35,139 nt of DNA from an uncultured Granulosicoccaceae bacterium (GTDB lineage: Bacteria; Pseudomonadota; Gammaproteobacteria; Granulosicoccales; Granulosicoccaceae): assembly GCA_937922945.1 (NCBI GenBank), contig CAKZUP010000215.1:1-35139 (forward strand). The letters run 5' to 3'. Numbering within the stretch: the first letter of the stretch is position 1; every line of letters starts with the position of its first letter. Positions 19,034 to 26,938 of this stretch are shown in pieces. A model generated the notes under the pieces. It had not been told where the DNA came from and ran no database searches. It was given only the letters and a program-made list of their open reading frames with translations. The translations under genes and the position numbers were made by a program.

Positions 19034-19852
19034 ATGAAACTATTTCGGACCACCCTTCGCTCATGTTGCAAACACCTATCAGCAAGCCTGCTGGTTATAT
19101 CTGCTTGCGCTATTCCAACACAGACAGTCTATGCAGACCAACTGGCCGACATATTAAAAGAGGGAAAAATCAGCATAGCTGTGCCAGAAAACTTCCCACC
19201 CTTCGGCTCGGTAGGAAAATCATTAGAGCATGAGGGCTACGACGTAGATGTAGCCGCATTGATTGCCAAGGACTTAGGCGTGGAGCTTGAAGTGGTGCCA
19301 GTAACATCCAAACAACGCATTCCTTTTTTAACGTCAGGCAAGGTTGATCTGGTAATTTCATCGATGGGTGCGAACCCTGAACGCGCAAAGTCTATCTGGT
19401 TTTCTTCCGCTTACGCACCGTTCTATTCAGGTGTATTCGCCGCTGCAGATATCGGCATTGAAACAGTTGGCGATTTAGCGGGCAAGAAAATCGGCCTGAC
19501 TGGTGGGACGCTGGAAGACTTGGAGCTAAGCAAAGTTGCACCGGAAGACGCTGAAATAGTACGCTTTGGTGATAACGCAGCAACCATATCAGCCTATGTT
19601 GCCGGCCAAGTCGATATATTAGTAACCGGCAACACTGTGGCTGCCAAAGTATCGGCAGATAATCCTGATTTATCATTGGAAACAAAATACATCATTAAAG
19701 AATCGCCTGCGTTTATGGGTATAGCACCAGGTGAAATGAACATGCTGCAATGGGTAAACGTGTTTATTTTGCATAAAACACTTGGTGGTGAACTTAATGA
19801 ACTTTCTGTTAAGTGGTTTGGCCAGCCGTTGCCTTCGTTACCGGTTTTATAA
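19034..19852 (+). CDS. Polar amino-acid ABC substrate-binding protein (SBP family 3)
   Basis: This 272-residue periplasmic protein has a Sec signal ending near residue 34 (TQTVYA). Lobe markers of family 3 are visible: LKEGKISIAVPENFPPFG, GYDVDVAALIAKDLGVELE, RIPFLTSGKVDLVISSMG.NPERAKSI.FS and VGDLAGKKIGLTGGTLEDL, quoted in part. Cys residues in the signal region (SCCKHL, ISAC) do not form a proper lipobox position before a mature lipoprotein, so I prefer soluble export. It is the third gene of the permease-permease-binding protein unit, with no ATPase gene following. The next genes are on the other strand after a 380-bp gap. Confidence 0.92.
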   Translation: MKLFRTTLRSCCKHLSASLLVISACAIPTQTVYADQLADILKEGKISIAVPENFPPFGSVGKSLEHEGYDVDVAALIAKDLGVELEVVPVTSKQRIPFLTSGKVDLVISSMGANPERAKSIWFSSAYAPFYSGVFAAADIGIETVGDLAGKKIGLTGGTLEDLELSKVAPEDAEIVRFGDNAATISAYVAGQVDILVTGNTVAAKVSADNPDLSLETKYIIKESPAFMGIAPGEMNMLQWVNVFILHKTLGGELNELSVKWFGQPLPSLPVL

Positions 19853-19974
19853 TTCAACTAGTCATAACTGACAGTTGTTATAAGTCATAAAAAGCGTATC
19901 TTAGTCATTAAGTTGCAAACATTAAGACTAAATCACTTTTCCTATTCACAACAGTATTGTTAGGAAACGCTATT

Positions 19975-20067
19975 TACTGTTAGTACTATACTAAGTACTA
20001 TTATCAAACCTCCTCCAAGTGGTATTGGACAGGAAGTCACAACCAGCCAAGGACGGCTTCCTTTTTT
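19975..20067 (+). ncRNA. Candidate small structured RNA with terminator
   Basis: Within the 380-bp gap after the amino-acid binding protein, three structural signals follow in order. The first is a 7-bp inverted repeat (19981-19987 with 19994-20000) that contains a TATACT box at 19987-19992. The second is a CCTCCAA/TTGGacAGG hairpin around 20008-20033. The third is a bulged GGAAG...GGCTTCC hairpin at 20032-20061 followed by six T at 20062-20067. This looks like a short transcript of 60-80 nt with its own promoter and terminator, or a separate terminator for the ABC unit. No matching known RNA family was recognised. Confidence 0.3.
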
Positions 20068-20231
20068 CTTCGCACCACTTTGTACTACGCGCACTTTAAT
20101 ACGGCATTGGTTTCCAGGCTAATTGCCACACTCATACATCACCTATTTGCATTACTAATGCTACGTTTCCCTGCGCCATGTAACTCTCAGCCATGAAAAA
20201 CTGAGCCACACAAATTCAAGCGATCAGAACG

Positions 20232-20603
20232 TTACTTCATCTGTTCAATCGGGAACAGTATTTCGTTTCCGTCCGGGTCTTTTAAAACGAGCACATCATA
20301 ACCCCACCACGAATACGAAACAGGCACGTCTTTTCGTTTAAGCTCTTTCTGCAAACCGGCTAAGTCTTCTGCTTCAAGGGAAATAAATACTCGTGATTCT
20401 CCTGCGCGCTTTGACTCTTCCGACAAGATTAGCTCACAACCAGAACCACGATGAACTTGCGCTACTATCTCACGCAAACCTTCTGTGTAACTCCAGTCTT
20501 TGTTGAACCCCAACAAGTCTATGTAGAAGTGTAAAGACGGTTCCATAGCGGAGACGAAAAATACTGGCCTTGTGTACCACAGTGGTTTGTTGTCGTTTTT
20601 CAT
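20232..20603 (-). CDS. VOC/glyoxalase-bleomycin-resistance family protein
   Basis: This is a single-domain vicinal oxygen chelate protein of 123 residues. The starting strand is RPVFFVSAMEPSLHFYIDLLG, cited as its parts RPVFFVSAM and SLHFYIDLLGF. The closing strand VLVLKDPDGNEILFPIE is the usual end of the fold. Expected metal or ligand positions include Glu in GNEILF and residues in the first strand, where the usual His is not obvious. It may therefore be a binding protein rather than an enzyme. No clear ribosome binding site precedes the ATG at 20603. It is 47 bp from the next minus-strand gene and may be co-transcribed with it. The substrate is unknown. Confidence 0.85.
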   Translation of the reverse strand: MKNDNKPLWYTRPVFFVSAMEPSLHFYIDLLGFNKDWSYTEGLREIVAQVHRGSGCELILSEESKRAGESRVFISLEAEDLAGLQKELKRKDVPVSYSWWGYDVLVLKDPDGNEILFPIEQMK

Positions 20604-20650
20604 TCAGAGCATCTTGTTAGTGAACGGTTGAATCTCGCGGCTCGGGATAA

Positions 20651-21088
20651 TCACAATGACGTCCACACGTAAGCCAAGCCAAGCAGATGAACGGCCCCAA
20701 TAAACAGACAGATAGCAGAACTCCAAAACCAGAACAACTTGCTGTTTTCTAAAATTGCCGGGTGGTTGGATACCAGTGGCGCTATTAAACCACCTACGCC
20801 GCGCAGCAAATAGATACCAGTGATCACAGCCAGCACCGGCTTTATAAGTGGCATTCTGACGCCAATATCCGCAGCAGAGAACGCATAGAGCGCCCAGATA
20901 CCCAGCACAAATGCTATGCCTAAAGTAACGATTACCGGCACAAAGGATTTTTTCTCCGCAAGCGTTGCCATACGCTCACCAGCACCAAAGAATCGGTACC
21001 AAGACGGGCCAGCAAGCACCACCCCAATATGCGCAACAGAGGCCGCAGCACTAAGCAGCCCTGCAAAAACAAGTATGCTCTGGCTCAT
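20651..21088 (-). CDS. Small four-helix membrane protein, unknown function
   Basis: This 145-residue protein has four predicted membrane helices: about 5-25, 51-71, 80-100 and 116-140. Short loops include GPSWYRFFGAGERMATLAEK between helices 1 and 2. I do not recognise a catalytic motif. The ribosome binding site AAGGAGG lies 5 nt before the ATG, which makes the start firm. A similar layout (GPSWYRFFGAGE and a conserved helix pair) occurs in hypothetical inner-membrane proteins of proteobacteria. It is probably in one unit with the VOC protein downstream. Confidence 0.75.
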   Translation of the reverse strand: MSQSILVFAGLLSAAASVAHIGVVLAGPSWYRFFGAGERMATLAEKKSFVPVIVTLGIAFVLGIWALYAFSAADIGVRMPLIKPVLAVITGIYLLRGVGGLIAPLVSNHPAILENSKLFWFWSSAICLFIGAVHLLGLAYVWTSL

Positions 21089-21245
21089 GAGCCCTCCTTG
21101 GAGTGGTATTCAGTACGATATAATCGATGATATAGCAGAGCACAGACACTTGTTCTAACACTGGCTTATCTCTCCCACATTGTAGCTAGCTTGAGAGCCG
21201 GCGTGCTACAAAAAAGGTTGCTTGTTACACTGCGTTTTTTTAACT

Positions 21246-22148
21246 CTACTCTGCTCTAAGATTTTCTGTCGCCAATATGTCACCAATGTCCCACAAATTT
21301 CTAAGATTGCGTAAATCCATTAGGCTGTCACGCTCTTCTTCGCTTAAAGCTCGCTTACTCTCATAGCCTTCTATCATTGATGTTTGCTGCGATTTTGGCA
21401 GCCCACTGGCAATGGCGAGATCGTAGGCTCGCCAGCCATAAGCGCAGTGATCAAAGTCAAATATGGTGAAGTCGTTACCACGAAAGTGGACGTTACCTAA
21501 ATGCAAATCGGCATGTATGATGCCGAACTTATCACCATCGGTTCCAATACTTCGAATACGATCAATGTAGGGATCGAGTGGTGAAAGCTTGTCTATCACC
21601 CGCCGACCGTGTTGTACTTCTTCACTGGGCTCAGTGCTTTTCTCTCCTTCTTTTATTAGTCTTAATGGCTCATCTATCAAGTACTTCAAATCAAGTTTGT
21701 AGCGGCTATAAGGTGATTCAAACTGATTAGCAGCCAGGTGCAGCTCTGCCAATGCAACGCCAAAGTGATAAGCCTGTTGTGTTGTGAGCGATCTTCTGCT
21801 TAGCGGTATGCCCTCGGCATAATGAAATAAGGCAAACGGCCTTTGTCCATGCGCGGTTTGCGTTATGCCTAGTTGTTGCCCGGTTTGAGTGCGCAGACTA
21901 CTTGCTACCGGCACATTTTTAGAGCTCAAGTACTCAATAAAATCCAACTCAAACCGAAACGCATCGTCAGATTCCGCATAGTACTTACCATTCAAATACA
22001 CACGAAATATGTACTTCTCAGAGCCGGTATCCACCAGATAGGTGTCATTAAATCCGCGCCTGATAAACATGCAGTACTGAATTTTATCCAAGCTATAGTG
22101 CTTTTGAATAATAGCCAGCGCTTCATCGCTTGTTAGTAGTGTGTTCAT
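21246..22148 (-). CDS. Phosphotransferase (APH/homoserine-kinase-like fold)
   Basis: This is a kinase-fold protein of 300 residues from the ATG at 22148. The open frame runs on to a TTG at 22199, but neither start has a ribosome binding site and the ATG fits the family start better. The Brenner motif HADLHLGN (212-219) gives the catalytic Asp. FDFD (230-233) supplies the Mg2+-binding Asp, and FRVYLN near residue 50 carries the N-lobe strand. The closest general group is aminoglycoside/choline/homoserine kinase-like proteins that phosphorylate small alcohols. No neighbouring gene points to the substrate. Given the amine theme of the window, an amino alcohol is possible but unproven. Confidence 0.85.
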   Translation of the reverse strand: MNTLLTSDEALAIIQKHYSLDKIQYCMFIRRGFNDTYLVDTGSEKYIFRVYLNGKYYAESDDAFRFELDFIEYLSSKNVPVASSLRTQTGQQLGITQTAHGQRPFALFHYAEGIPLSRRSLTTQQAYHFGVALAELHLAANQFESPYSRYKLDLKYLIDEPLRLIKEGEKSTEPSEEVQHGRRVIDKLSPLDPYIDRIRSIGTDGDKFGIIHADLHLGNVHFRGNDFTIFDFDHCAYGWRAYDLAIASGLPKSQQTSMIEGYESKRALSEEERDSLMDLRNLRNLWDIGDILATENLRAE

Positions 22149-22450
22149 GTCTATTGGGGTAATTGTGGTGTCCAGGATTGCGTGTTCGAGTAAAGGCAAA
22201 CGCCTCCACTCAAAGTTAGTCTATAGGACGCAAACACGAATGGCCAGATAGGCACATCTACTGCTGCACAAGCCTATTTCGGTTTGCTCAACCACGCGTT
22301 ACTGGGAAAGTGATAATTAATTACTTAGAATACAAGATAAAACATTCCATGTGCTCGCGGAACACCTGCATCGGAGAAACGACTTATAAACGTCGCAGGC
22401 CACCATGTTGATGCTTAAGCATCATTACTGCACTAATCTAATAATATATA
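22149..22450. other. Intergenic region with a 16-bp palindrome and short direct repeats
   Basis: This 302-bp gap contains a perfect 16-bp palindrome (TGATGCTTAAGCATCA, 22409-22424). It also has a 9-bp direct repeat ACTAATCTA at 22432-22440 and 22450-22458, the latter touching the end of the NERD gene. The palindrome is not followed by a T tract on either strand, so it looks more like a protein site than a terminator. Confidence 0.5.
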
Positions 22451-23398
22451 CTAATCTAGTGATGATTCTTTAGACCGTGGGTTTAGCCAAAAATCGTATT
22501 TTTTCGACGCGTCCGGATCAGATTTATCCGAACTATTTGTTACTGAACGAGCAACTGACGCAATATAATTTACAACTCTATCTCGATCTTTTCGATTTTT
22601 TACCCCGCCTAGCCGACGCTTTAAATATTTCCCGCGCTGGGGGTTCATGACCAACACATTTCTTGCTTTAGACTCACTTTTTACATACCAACCTGGCAAA
22701 GCGACAACTGCGAACACTGAAAAATCGACGCCACATTTATTTTTTATTGATTTACGCAGGAACTCTGCATGCATTTTAGCTTGCGTTATGGGCTCTATGG
22801 TGTCCTTATCAGGGAACCTTAATTTTGCTCCATCGAAGATCACCTTTGCGTCTTTACTGCCATTGGAACCCTGAGATTTTCTAAACGCCTTGGTTTCAAT
22901 GGTAAAAATCTTATCCCCGCCAATGACAATGTGATCGATATTTCCATACTGGTAGGGTATATCGTGAAACACATAGGCTCCACTGAGCATGAGTAAATTT
23001 AGTTCCTGACCTGTATATTCTTCTCCTTCGAGCCCCAATTTATATCGGAGTATTTGTTCGACCAATTTCCACGTATTAGCCAATATATATAAGAGATAAA
23101 TCAAGCAAACTAAGGCCACGATTATTCTAAGTGGGCCGTTTAACAACAATACACCTAATATTAGTCCTAATGCAGTAAAGATAAATAGTAGATAGTTCAA
23201 TACCAGCGAATCGAGCGCCTCTGTATATTTTTTTCGAAGCGAATGCCCAGGAAGACGTAATGTATCTTCAGTGAAAGGAGAATATTTATTTTTTCGTCTT
23301 GAATGCCAAAAATAAAATAAAAATATAGACAAAAAAATGGCGACAAAAACCAAAAAACCAACGAATCCTAGCGACACCTTTGAAACATAAATATCCAA
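22451..23398 (-). CDS. Membrane-anchored NERD (nuclease-related) domain protein
   Basis: This protein of 315 residues has an N-terminal membrane helix (about 10-30) and two more (about 65-88 and 91-108). A cytoplasmic NERD domain spans about 122-245. Its nuclease-like residues are Glu126 in GEEYTGQELN, Asp155 in YGNIDHIVIG, Glu168-x-Lys170 in IFTIETK and Gln206 in PITQAK. This is the PD-(D/E)XK layout of the family. The tail is basic (KRRLGGVKNRKDRDR) and could touch DNA. Family members are thought to act in DNA processing or defence, but no biochemical role is established. The gene is AT-rich compared with the transporter block and stands alone on the minus strand, which suggests it was acquired. 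Confidence 0.88.
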   Translation of the reverse strand: MDIYVSKVSLGFVGFLVFVAIFLSIFLFYFWHSRRKNKYSPFTEDTLRLPGHSLRKKYTEALDSLVLNYLLFIFTALGLILGVLLLNGPLRIIVALVCLIYLLYILANTWKLVEQILRYKLGLEGEEYTGQELNLLMLSGAYVFHDIPYQYGNIDHIVIGGDKIFTIETKAFRKSQGSNGSKDAKVIFDGAKLRFPDKDTIEPITQAKMHAEFLRKSIKNKCGVDFSVFAVVALPGWYVKSESKARNVLVMNPQRGKYLKRRLGGVKNRKDRDRVVNYIASVARSVTNSSDKSDPDASKKYDFWLNPRSKESSLD

Positions 23399-23526
23399 TC
23401 TTCAATCCTTTAAAGTTGTTTTGCAAACTTAGTTTATAATAACTAGACAACTAAAAGATATGTTACGGCAGGTTAAATCGATGCAACACCCTACCCAATC
23501 ACACGTATAGCTATCTCAGTAACACG

Positions 23527-23772
23527 CTAAGTAAAGCAAACTTCCTTGAAATGCGGATTCGCTATGCTGACTTCTAGCTTGCCAATGGTATCCAGCAAAA
23601 TTTTAGACTCAGAACCTGTTCGCTCTACTTTAATACACTCTTCTCCCGAATCATTTCGCTGGGTATCCAATGCTTTGCAATCAATTACCTCGCCAGATTT
23701 CAGCGTTATTTTTACCGGGTATTGGTGCATGCATACAATTTCAATGTAGTCGTAATTGCTGCAACTAATCAT
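23527..23772 (-). CDS. rof: Rho-binding antiterminator (Rof/YaeO family)
   Basis: This small protein of 81 residues aligns along its length with E. coli YaeO. The start ISCSNYDYIEIVCMHQYPV is like YaeO's 'INCDDYDNLELACQHHL', followed by VKITLKSGEVIDCKALD and LLDTIGKLEVS. YaeO binds the RNA-binding domain of the transcription terminator Rho and inhibits it, so this protein probably modulates termination. The ATG at 23772 is clear. The gene is monocistronic, 128 bp upstream of the NERD gene on the same strand. It is well conserved in length (84 residues in E. coli). Confidence 0.85.
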   Translation of the reverse strand: MISCSNYDYIEIVCMHQYPVKITLKSGEVIDCKALDTQRNDSGEECIKVERTGSESKILLDTIGKLEVSIANPHFKEVCFT

Positions 23773-23988
23773 GAATTTAGCCTAATCAGTAGTTTGTAGA
23801 AAATTTGGGTTACGGATATTCAAATTGGACAGGCTCATTCACCTAACTTCTCCTGAGTCGAAAGCTAACTTAGCCTGCATCAACGATGTGGATTGAACTT
23901 CTTGGAATCGTTTAAGTTGCGTTCTACATTTATTGAATTTTTCTTTATCTATGGTGATTAGACTGACGTTCCAACTCACGCAAGTTGA

Positions 23989-24151
23989 ACGGTGGCAGAA
24001 GTTTGTGGCGTGTGGTTCGGTGACGTTGATTTGGCCGATGCCAACGTTGGATACTTAGAGCCCTGGGTCAAGATTAGTGAAAGCAACCGGGGCGGATGAC
24101 GGCGTCGCACTCGATTACCTCACCATACAAATAGCCGACTGCTCGCAATGA
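23989..24151 (+). pseudogene. Possible frameshifted gene remnant
   Basis: Two short frames read like one protein broken by a one-base shift. Positions 23989-24099 give ...GVWFGDVDLADANVGYLEPW then VKISESNRGG and stop. The next frame from 24092 gives ADDGVALDYLTIQIADCSQ and stops at 24149-24151. Dropping one G from the GGGG run at 24089-24092 joins them. No family was recognised, and a chance reading is possible. The rest of the 608-bp gap (23773-24380) holds no gene. Confidence 0.25.
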
Positions 24152-24336
24152 ACATAATCAATATTCTCCTAAGCGCATTGCCATCTTAATACGCAGCCAT
24201 GCGTTTCTAAACTCAGTTGCACAACCAACGACCATGAAACGGTTCAAGCGGTCGGACAACAGTTTATAGGTTCAATTAAGTATATTGTGCTGACCAGCTG
24301 AACAAGCACACCAAGAGCGAGAGTGGAAATCGACCC

Positions 24337-24369
24337 TTGACTGTGCTATATTTGGGATATATATCCCAA
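24337..24369 (+). promoter_or_regulatory. Promoter with an 18-bp perfect palindrome overlapping the -10 region
   Basis: TTGACT at 24337-24342 fits a -35 box. After 17 bp, TATATC at 24360-24365 fits a -10 box inside the perfect palindrome TTGGGATATATATCCCAA (24352-24369). The palindrome ends 11 bp before the ATG at 24381. A repressor bound there would block RNA polymerase. The predicted 5' leader is only about 8-10 nt, with no ribosome binding site, so the transcript may be nearly leaderless. Confidence 0.5.
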
Positions 24370-24380
24370 TATTAAACTAT

Positions 24381-25343
24381 ATGCAAACGGTAAACTCGGT
24401 ACTTCTATCCTTACTCATACCCGTGGCAATGCTAACTGCATGCAGTGGAAATGACACCATAGATCCGCCTCAAGACAACCACTCTGTCGACAACACTTTA
24501 GTCGAGCAAGGCCTGCTAACTAGCGAATGGACACTTGAAACAGTCAGAGACAGCGAAGGTTTGTATAGACCATTGCCACTTGAGGCCACTTGGCGCTTAA
24601 GGTTTGCTGCAGACGGCCGTGTCAGCGGTAACGCACTGTGCAACGGAGGTGTCGGCGATTGGCAGGCTGATGACGCAACAATAAGCATAGCTAACTGGAC
24701 TCAAACGGAAATTGATTGCGACTCCAGTCACCTTATAACGATAGCGACTGATGCAATCGTATCACGCTTATTTACCACCGAAATGATGATGCCCAGTGTA
24801 AATTCAGGCCGACTATTCCTCGACGCTGGTGATAACGCACAATTAGTGTTCTCAGGTAGAGTAATACAAGCCGAAGAGCAGGCAGTGTCAATAGAAGCGC
24901 TGGTTCGTACTGTTGGCAGTTCACGCGCCAGCGATGGAAACCCAGCGCTTGGCGATTTAGCTACGCCATACGTTATTTATCGCGATGCAGAATCGCTTAA
25001 TGCTGATATCGCATTGTTGCCAGTGGTAGAAACCCAATCGATCACGTTACCTCCTATCGATTTCAGCAACATCATCGTGGTTGGAATTTACTTACCACTT
25101 GATAGCAGTATTAGCAGCGATGTTGTTGTTCGTAATGCAAGGGAGTCCGACACAGGCCTTGAGATAGAAGCTGCATACTTTAGCCCGAACATACCTAATG
25201 ATACAGCAGCTAGTAATTGTGCTGCTGATGCCGCACTGAGCGCGCCATGGACTCTGGTTCGCATCGAAAGTGTGGAAGAGCCAGTGAGATTTGCGGAGAT
25301 GGCCAGATCGTACTGCAGTGGCATTCCAACCCCTCGTCCGTAA
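24381..25343 (+). CDS. META-domain lipoprotein
   Basis: This 320-residue envelope lipoprotein has lipobox LTAC (Cys21). Residues about 45-160 form a META/HslJ-like domain: SEWTLETVRD...PLEATWRLRFAADGRVSGNALCNGGVGDW and ISIANWTQTEIDC, cited in parts. This contains the usual 'F..DG.v.G...CN...G.w' core. The C-terminal half (about 165-320) has a further beta-rich region with a Cys pair and no recognised family. HslJ-type META domains occur in heat-inducible or stress-linked outer-membrane lipoproteins. Its promoter carries a palindromic operator-like site just upstream. No operon partner is visible. Confidence 0.82.
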   Translation: MQTVNSVLLSLLIPVAMLTACSGNDTIDPPQDNHSVDNTLVEQGLLTSEWTLETVRDSEGLYRPLPLEATWRLRFAADGRVSGNALCNGGVGDWQADDATISIANWTQTEIDCDSSHLITIATDAIVSRLFTTEMMMPSVNSGRLFLDAGDNAQLVFSGRVIQAEEQAVSIEALVRTVGSSRASDGNPALGDLATPYVIYRDAESLNADIALLPVVETQSITLPPIDFSNIIVVGIYLPLDSSISSDVVVRNARESDTGLEIEAAYFSPNIPNDTAASNCAADAALSAPWTLVRIESVEEPVRFAEMARSYCSGIPTPRP

Positions 25344-25685
25344 GATGTGCGTTCTTTACATCCGGGGTTGCACTCATATGGATTCTAAATTTTGGAGTTA
25401 GTCGCCGAGCGCAACAAAAGCAAGCGAACAACAAACAGTTATCATATTCTGGATCTCGGAAGAGCTGAAATGCTGAATTAGTTAACTAACGAAACTATTG
25501 CAACTCGGCAGATTCTCGGAAGCCGCCGTTAACTTAATGCTGAGAAGAGCCACGGTTATCAAACATTTTATTCCTCGCGCATATTAATCTACTTAACCGC
25601 TTTTGACCTATTGTGCGATGCACATGACGAAGACTTGGGTAGGAAGGCAAACCGATCACGCATCGAAAACAGCAAACTGAAATAA
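25344..25685. other. Intergenic region
   Basis: This 342-bp gap lies between convergent genes. I see no gene and no strong terminator in it. Confidence 0.4.
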
Positions 25686-26177
25686 CTACACTCCCCAATA
25701 ATCTCCCATTTGACCACGATAAGCCCACTCAGAACTCTTTAAAATAGGTCTGCCTCCACCTTTAACGTTAACACTGGCTTTTTGTATAAAAGGTAACGGA
25801 TAATACCGCTCAAGATAGTAGCTACAAATGAGCATGTAATAGGGAAGCATAATTTCAAGCTCTGCATCTTTTAGACCTTGAGAAAGATGATCTTCGAGTA
25901 CGAATACTACCGACTTGGTCTGTTCGCCTGGTAAGTCACTAATGCCCGACAACCATCCAGGTTCGGCCAACTGATACCAAGCATAGAAAATAGCACGCTT
26001 TAACGCTTCAATATCTCCGGTTTCCGCAAGGTCGACATATTGTTTGTAAATCTTACGCCACTCATCGTATAGACCACTGTTGGTGAGGAATTCATCTCTA
26101 TTCTCGGCAAATCCATCCACCGGCATTTTTAGCCTAAGCGCTGCTTCTTCCTTCCCGATATCATCAACTGTATTCAT
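25686..26177 (-). CDS. Hypothetical cytoplasmic protein
   Basis: This 163-residue protein has no signal or membrane segment. It is acidic and rich in Trp and Tyr (AIFYAWYQLAEPGWLSGISD, MLPYYMLICSYYLERYY). The helical pattern and the 'W...EP..L.GI..L' run resemble small proteins of unknown function found singly in proteobacteria and Bacteroidetes, sometimes near toxin-immunity genes. I cannot assign a family. The frame is complete, with an ATG at 26177. It ends convergent with the META gene and stands just beside the disrupted lysE gene. Confidence 0.65.
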   Translation of the reverse strand: MNTVDDIGKEEAALRLKMPVDGFAENRDEFLTNSGLYDEWRKIYKQYVDLAETGDIEALKRAIFYAWYQLAEPGWLSGISDLPGEQTKSVVFVLEDHLSQGLKDAELEIMLPYYMLICSYYLERYYPLPFIQKASVNVKGGGRPILKSSEWAYRGQMGDYWGV

Positions 26178-26334
26178 GTAAATGTTTGTCTCTCTTGCAT
26201 TAAGCAGCGGTTTGCATTTGAGGTGCGGTTTTTATTGTCATGTGTATTTATCATTTTCTAGCCGTATACCAAGTTCACTTGCATTGCAACAGAAGACCGA
26301 ATTGCTGAACTGTAAAACGACAGTAACAACTCGA

Positions 26335-26767
26335 TTAAGGGCGATCCAACGCAAGCTTCAATCCAAGTAAAATAAGCGCACCACCGAATAATCGATCAAT
26401 AGACTGACGGGCACGCCTAAAAAATAATTTAACAGGATTTGCGCCAAATAGGTATGCGACCAATATCCACCACACCGCACACGCTACAGCGTCAGTAACT
26501 ACCACGGCCACCAAAACCAATGCGTTGGAATCAACTGGTATTAAGACCGCGAAAAGACTTGTGTAATAAGCAATAGTTTTTGGATTGCCAATATTCACTA
26601 AAAATCCCTTCATTAGCGGCGACGCGGCATACACATTTGATTCTTTTATGTTGTCGTTGCCTGGTGCACGAAAGCTAGAGACAATCATAGCCACACCAAG
26701 CCAGATCAAATACCCTGCCCCCAGATATTGAATAAGACTATAAAGCGCCGGAGAAGTTGAAATTATG
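26335..26767 (-). pseudogene. LysE/RhtB-family exporter, C-terminal part of an interrupted gene
   Basis: In the direction of transcription the sequence reads ATAATT then STSPALYSLIQYLGAGYLIW, then LGVAMIVSSFR. It continues through FLVNIGNPKTIAYYTSLFAV to a C-terminal helix and RLFGGALILLGLKLALDRP. This is the second two-thirds of an amino-acid exporter of the LysE/RhtB type. The motifs GAGYL.WLG and NPKT are family hallmarks. The frame stops (TGA) just upstream of 26767, where the gene is cut. The missing N-terminal third lies at 30121-30361 in the same orientation. Joined, the two give about 210-220 residues, the normal family length. It is not expected to make a working exporter. Confidence 0.9.
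26760..26767. repeat. Target-site duplication, left copy (AAATTATG)
   Basis: This 8-bp sequence is repeated at 30121-30128 on the other side of the insertion. The bases next to the two copies differ (left G/G, right T/C), so the repeat is exactly 8 bp. Removing the insert and one copy restores the LysE reading frame. Confidence 0.85.
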
Positions 26768-26938
26768 GTAAGCGATCATTCGTATCGTAGGTGTAACTTC
26801 GGCTGATACGGTTAATGCCTCGGCACTTACATTTTGGATAAAAATTGTAGCTGCGGATCTAGATATCAGCGTAGTTCTTGCCCGACGATGCTACGAAATA
26901 ATTCTTGTTGGCCTTTGAATTGTATGGCGCTTTAAAAA

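Noticed and set aside
26768..26774. GTAAGCG at the left border as the end of an IS66-type element
   Set aside because: The right border lacks the inverted copy and no tnpA/B/C genes are present, so I do not name the element IS66.
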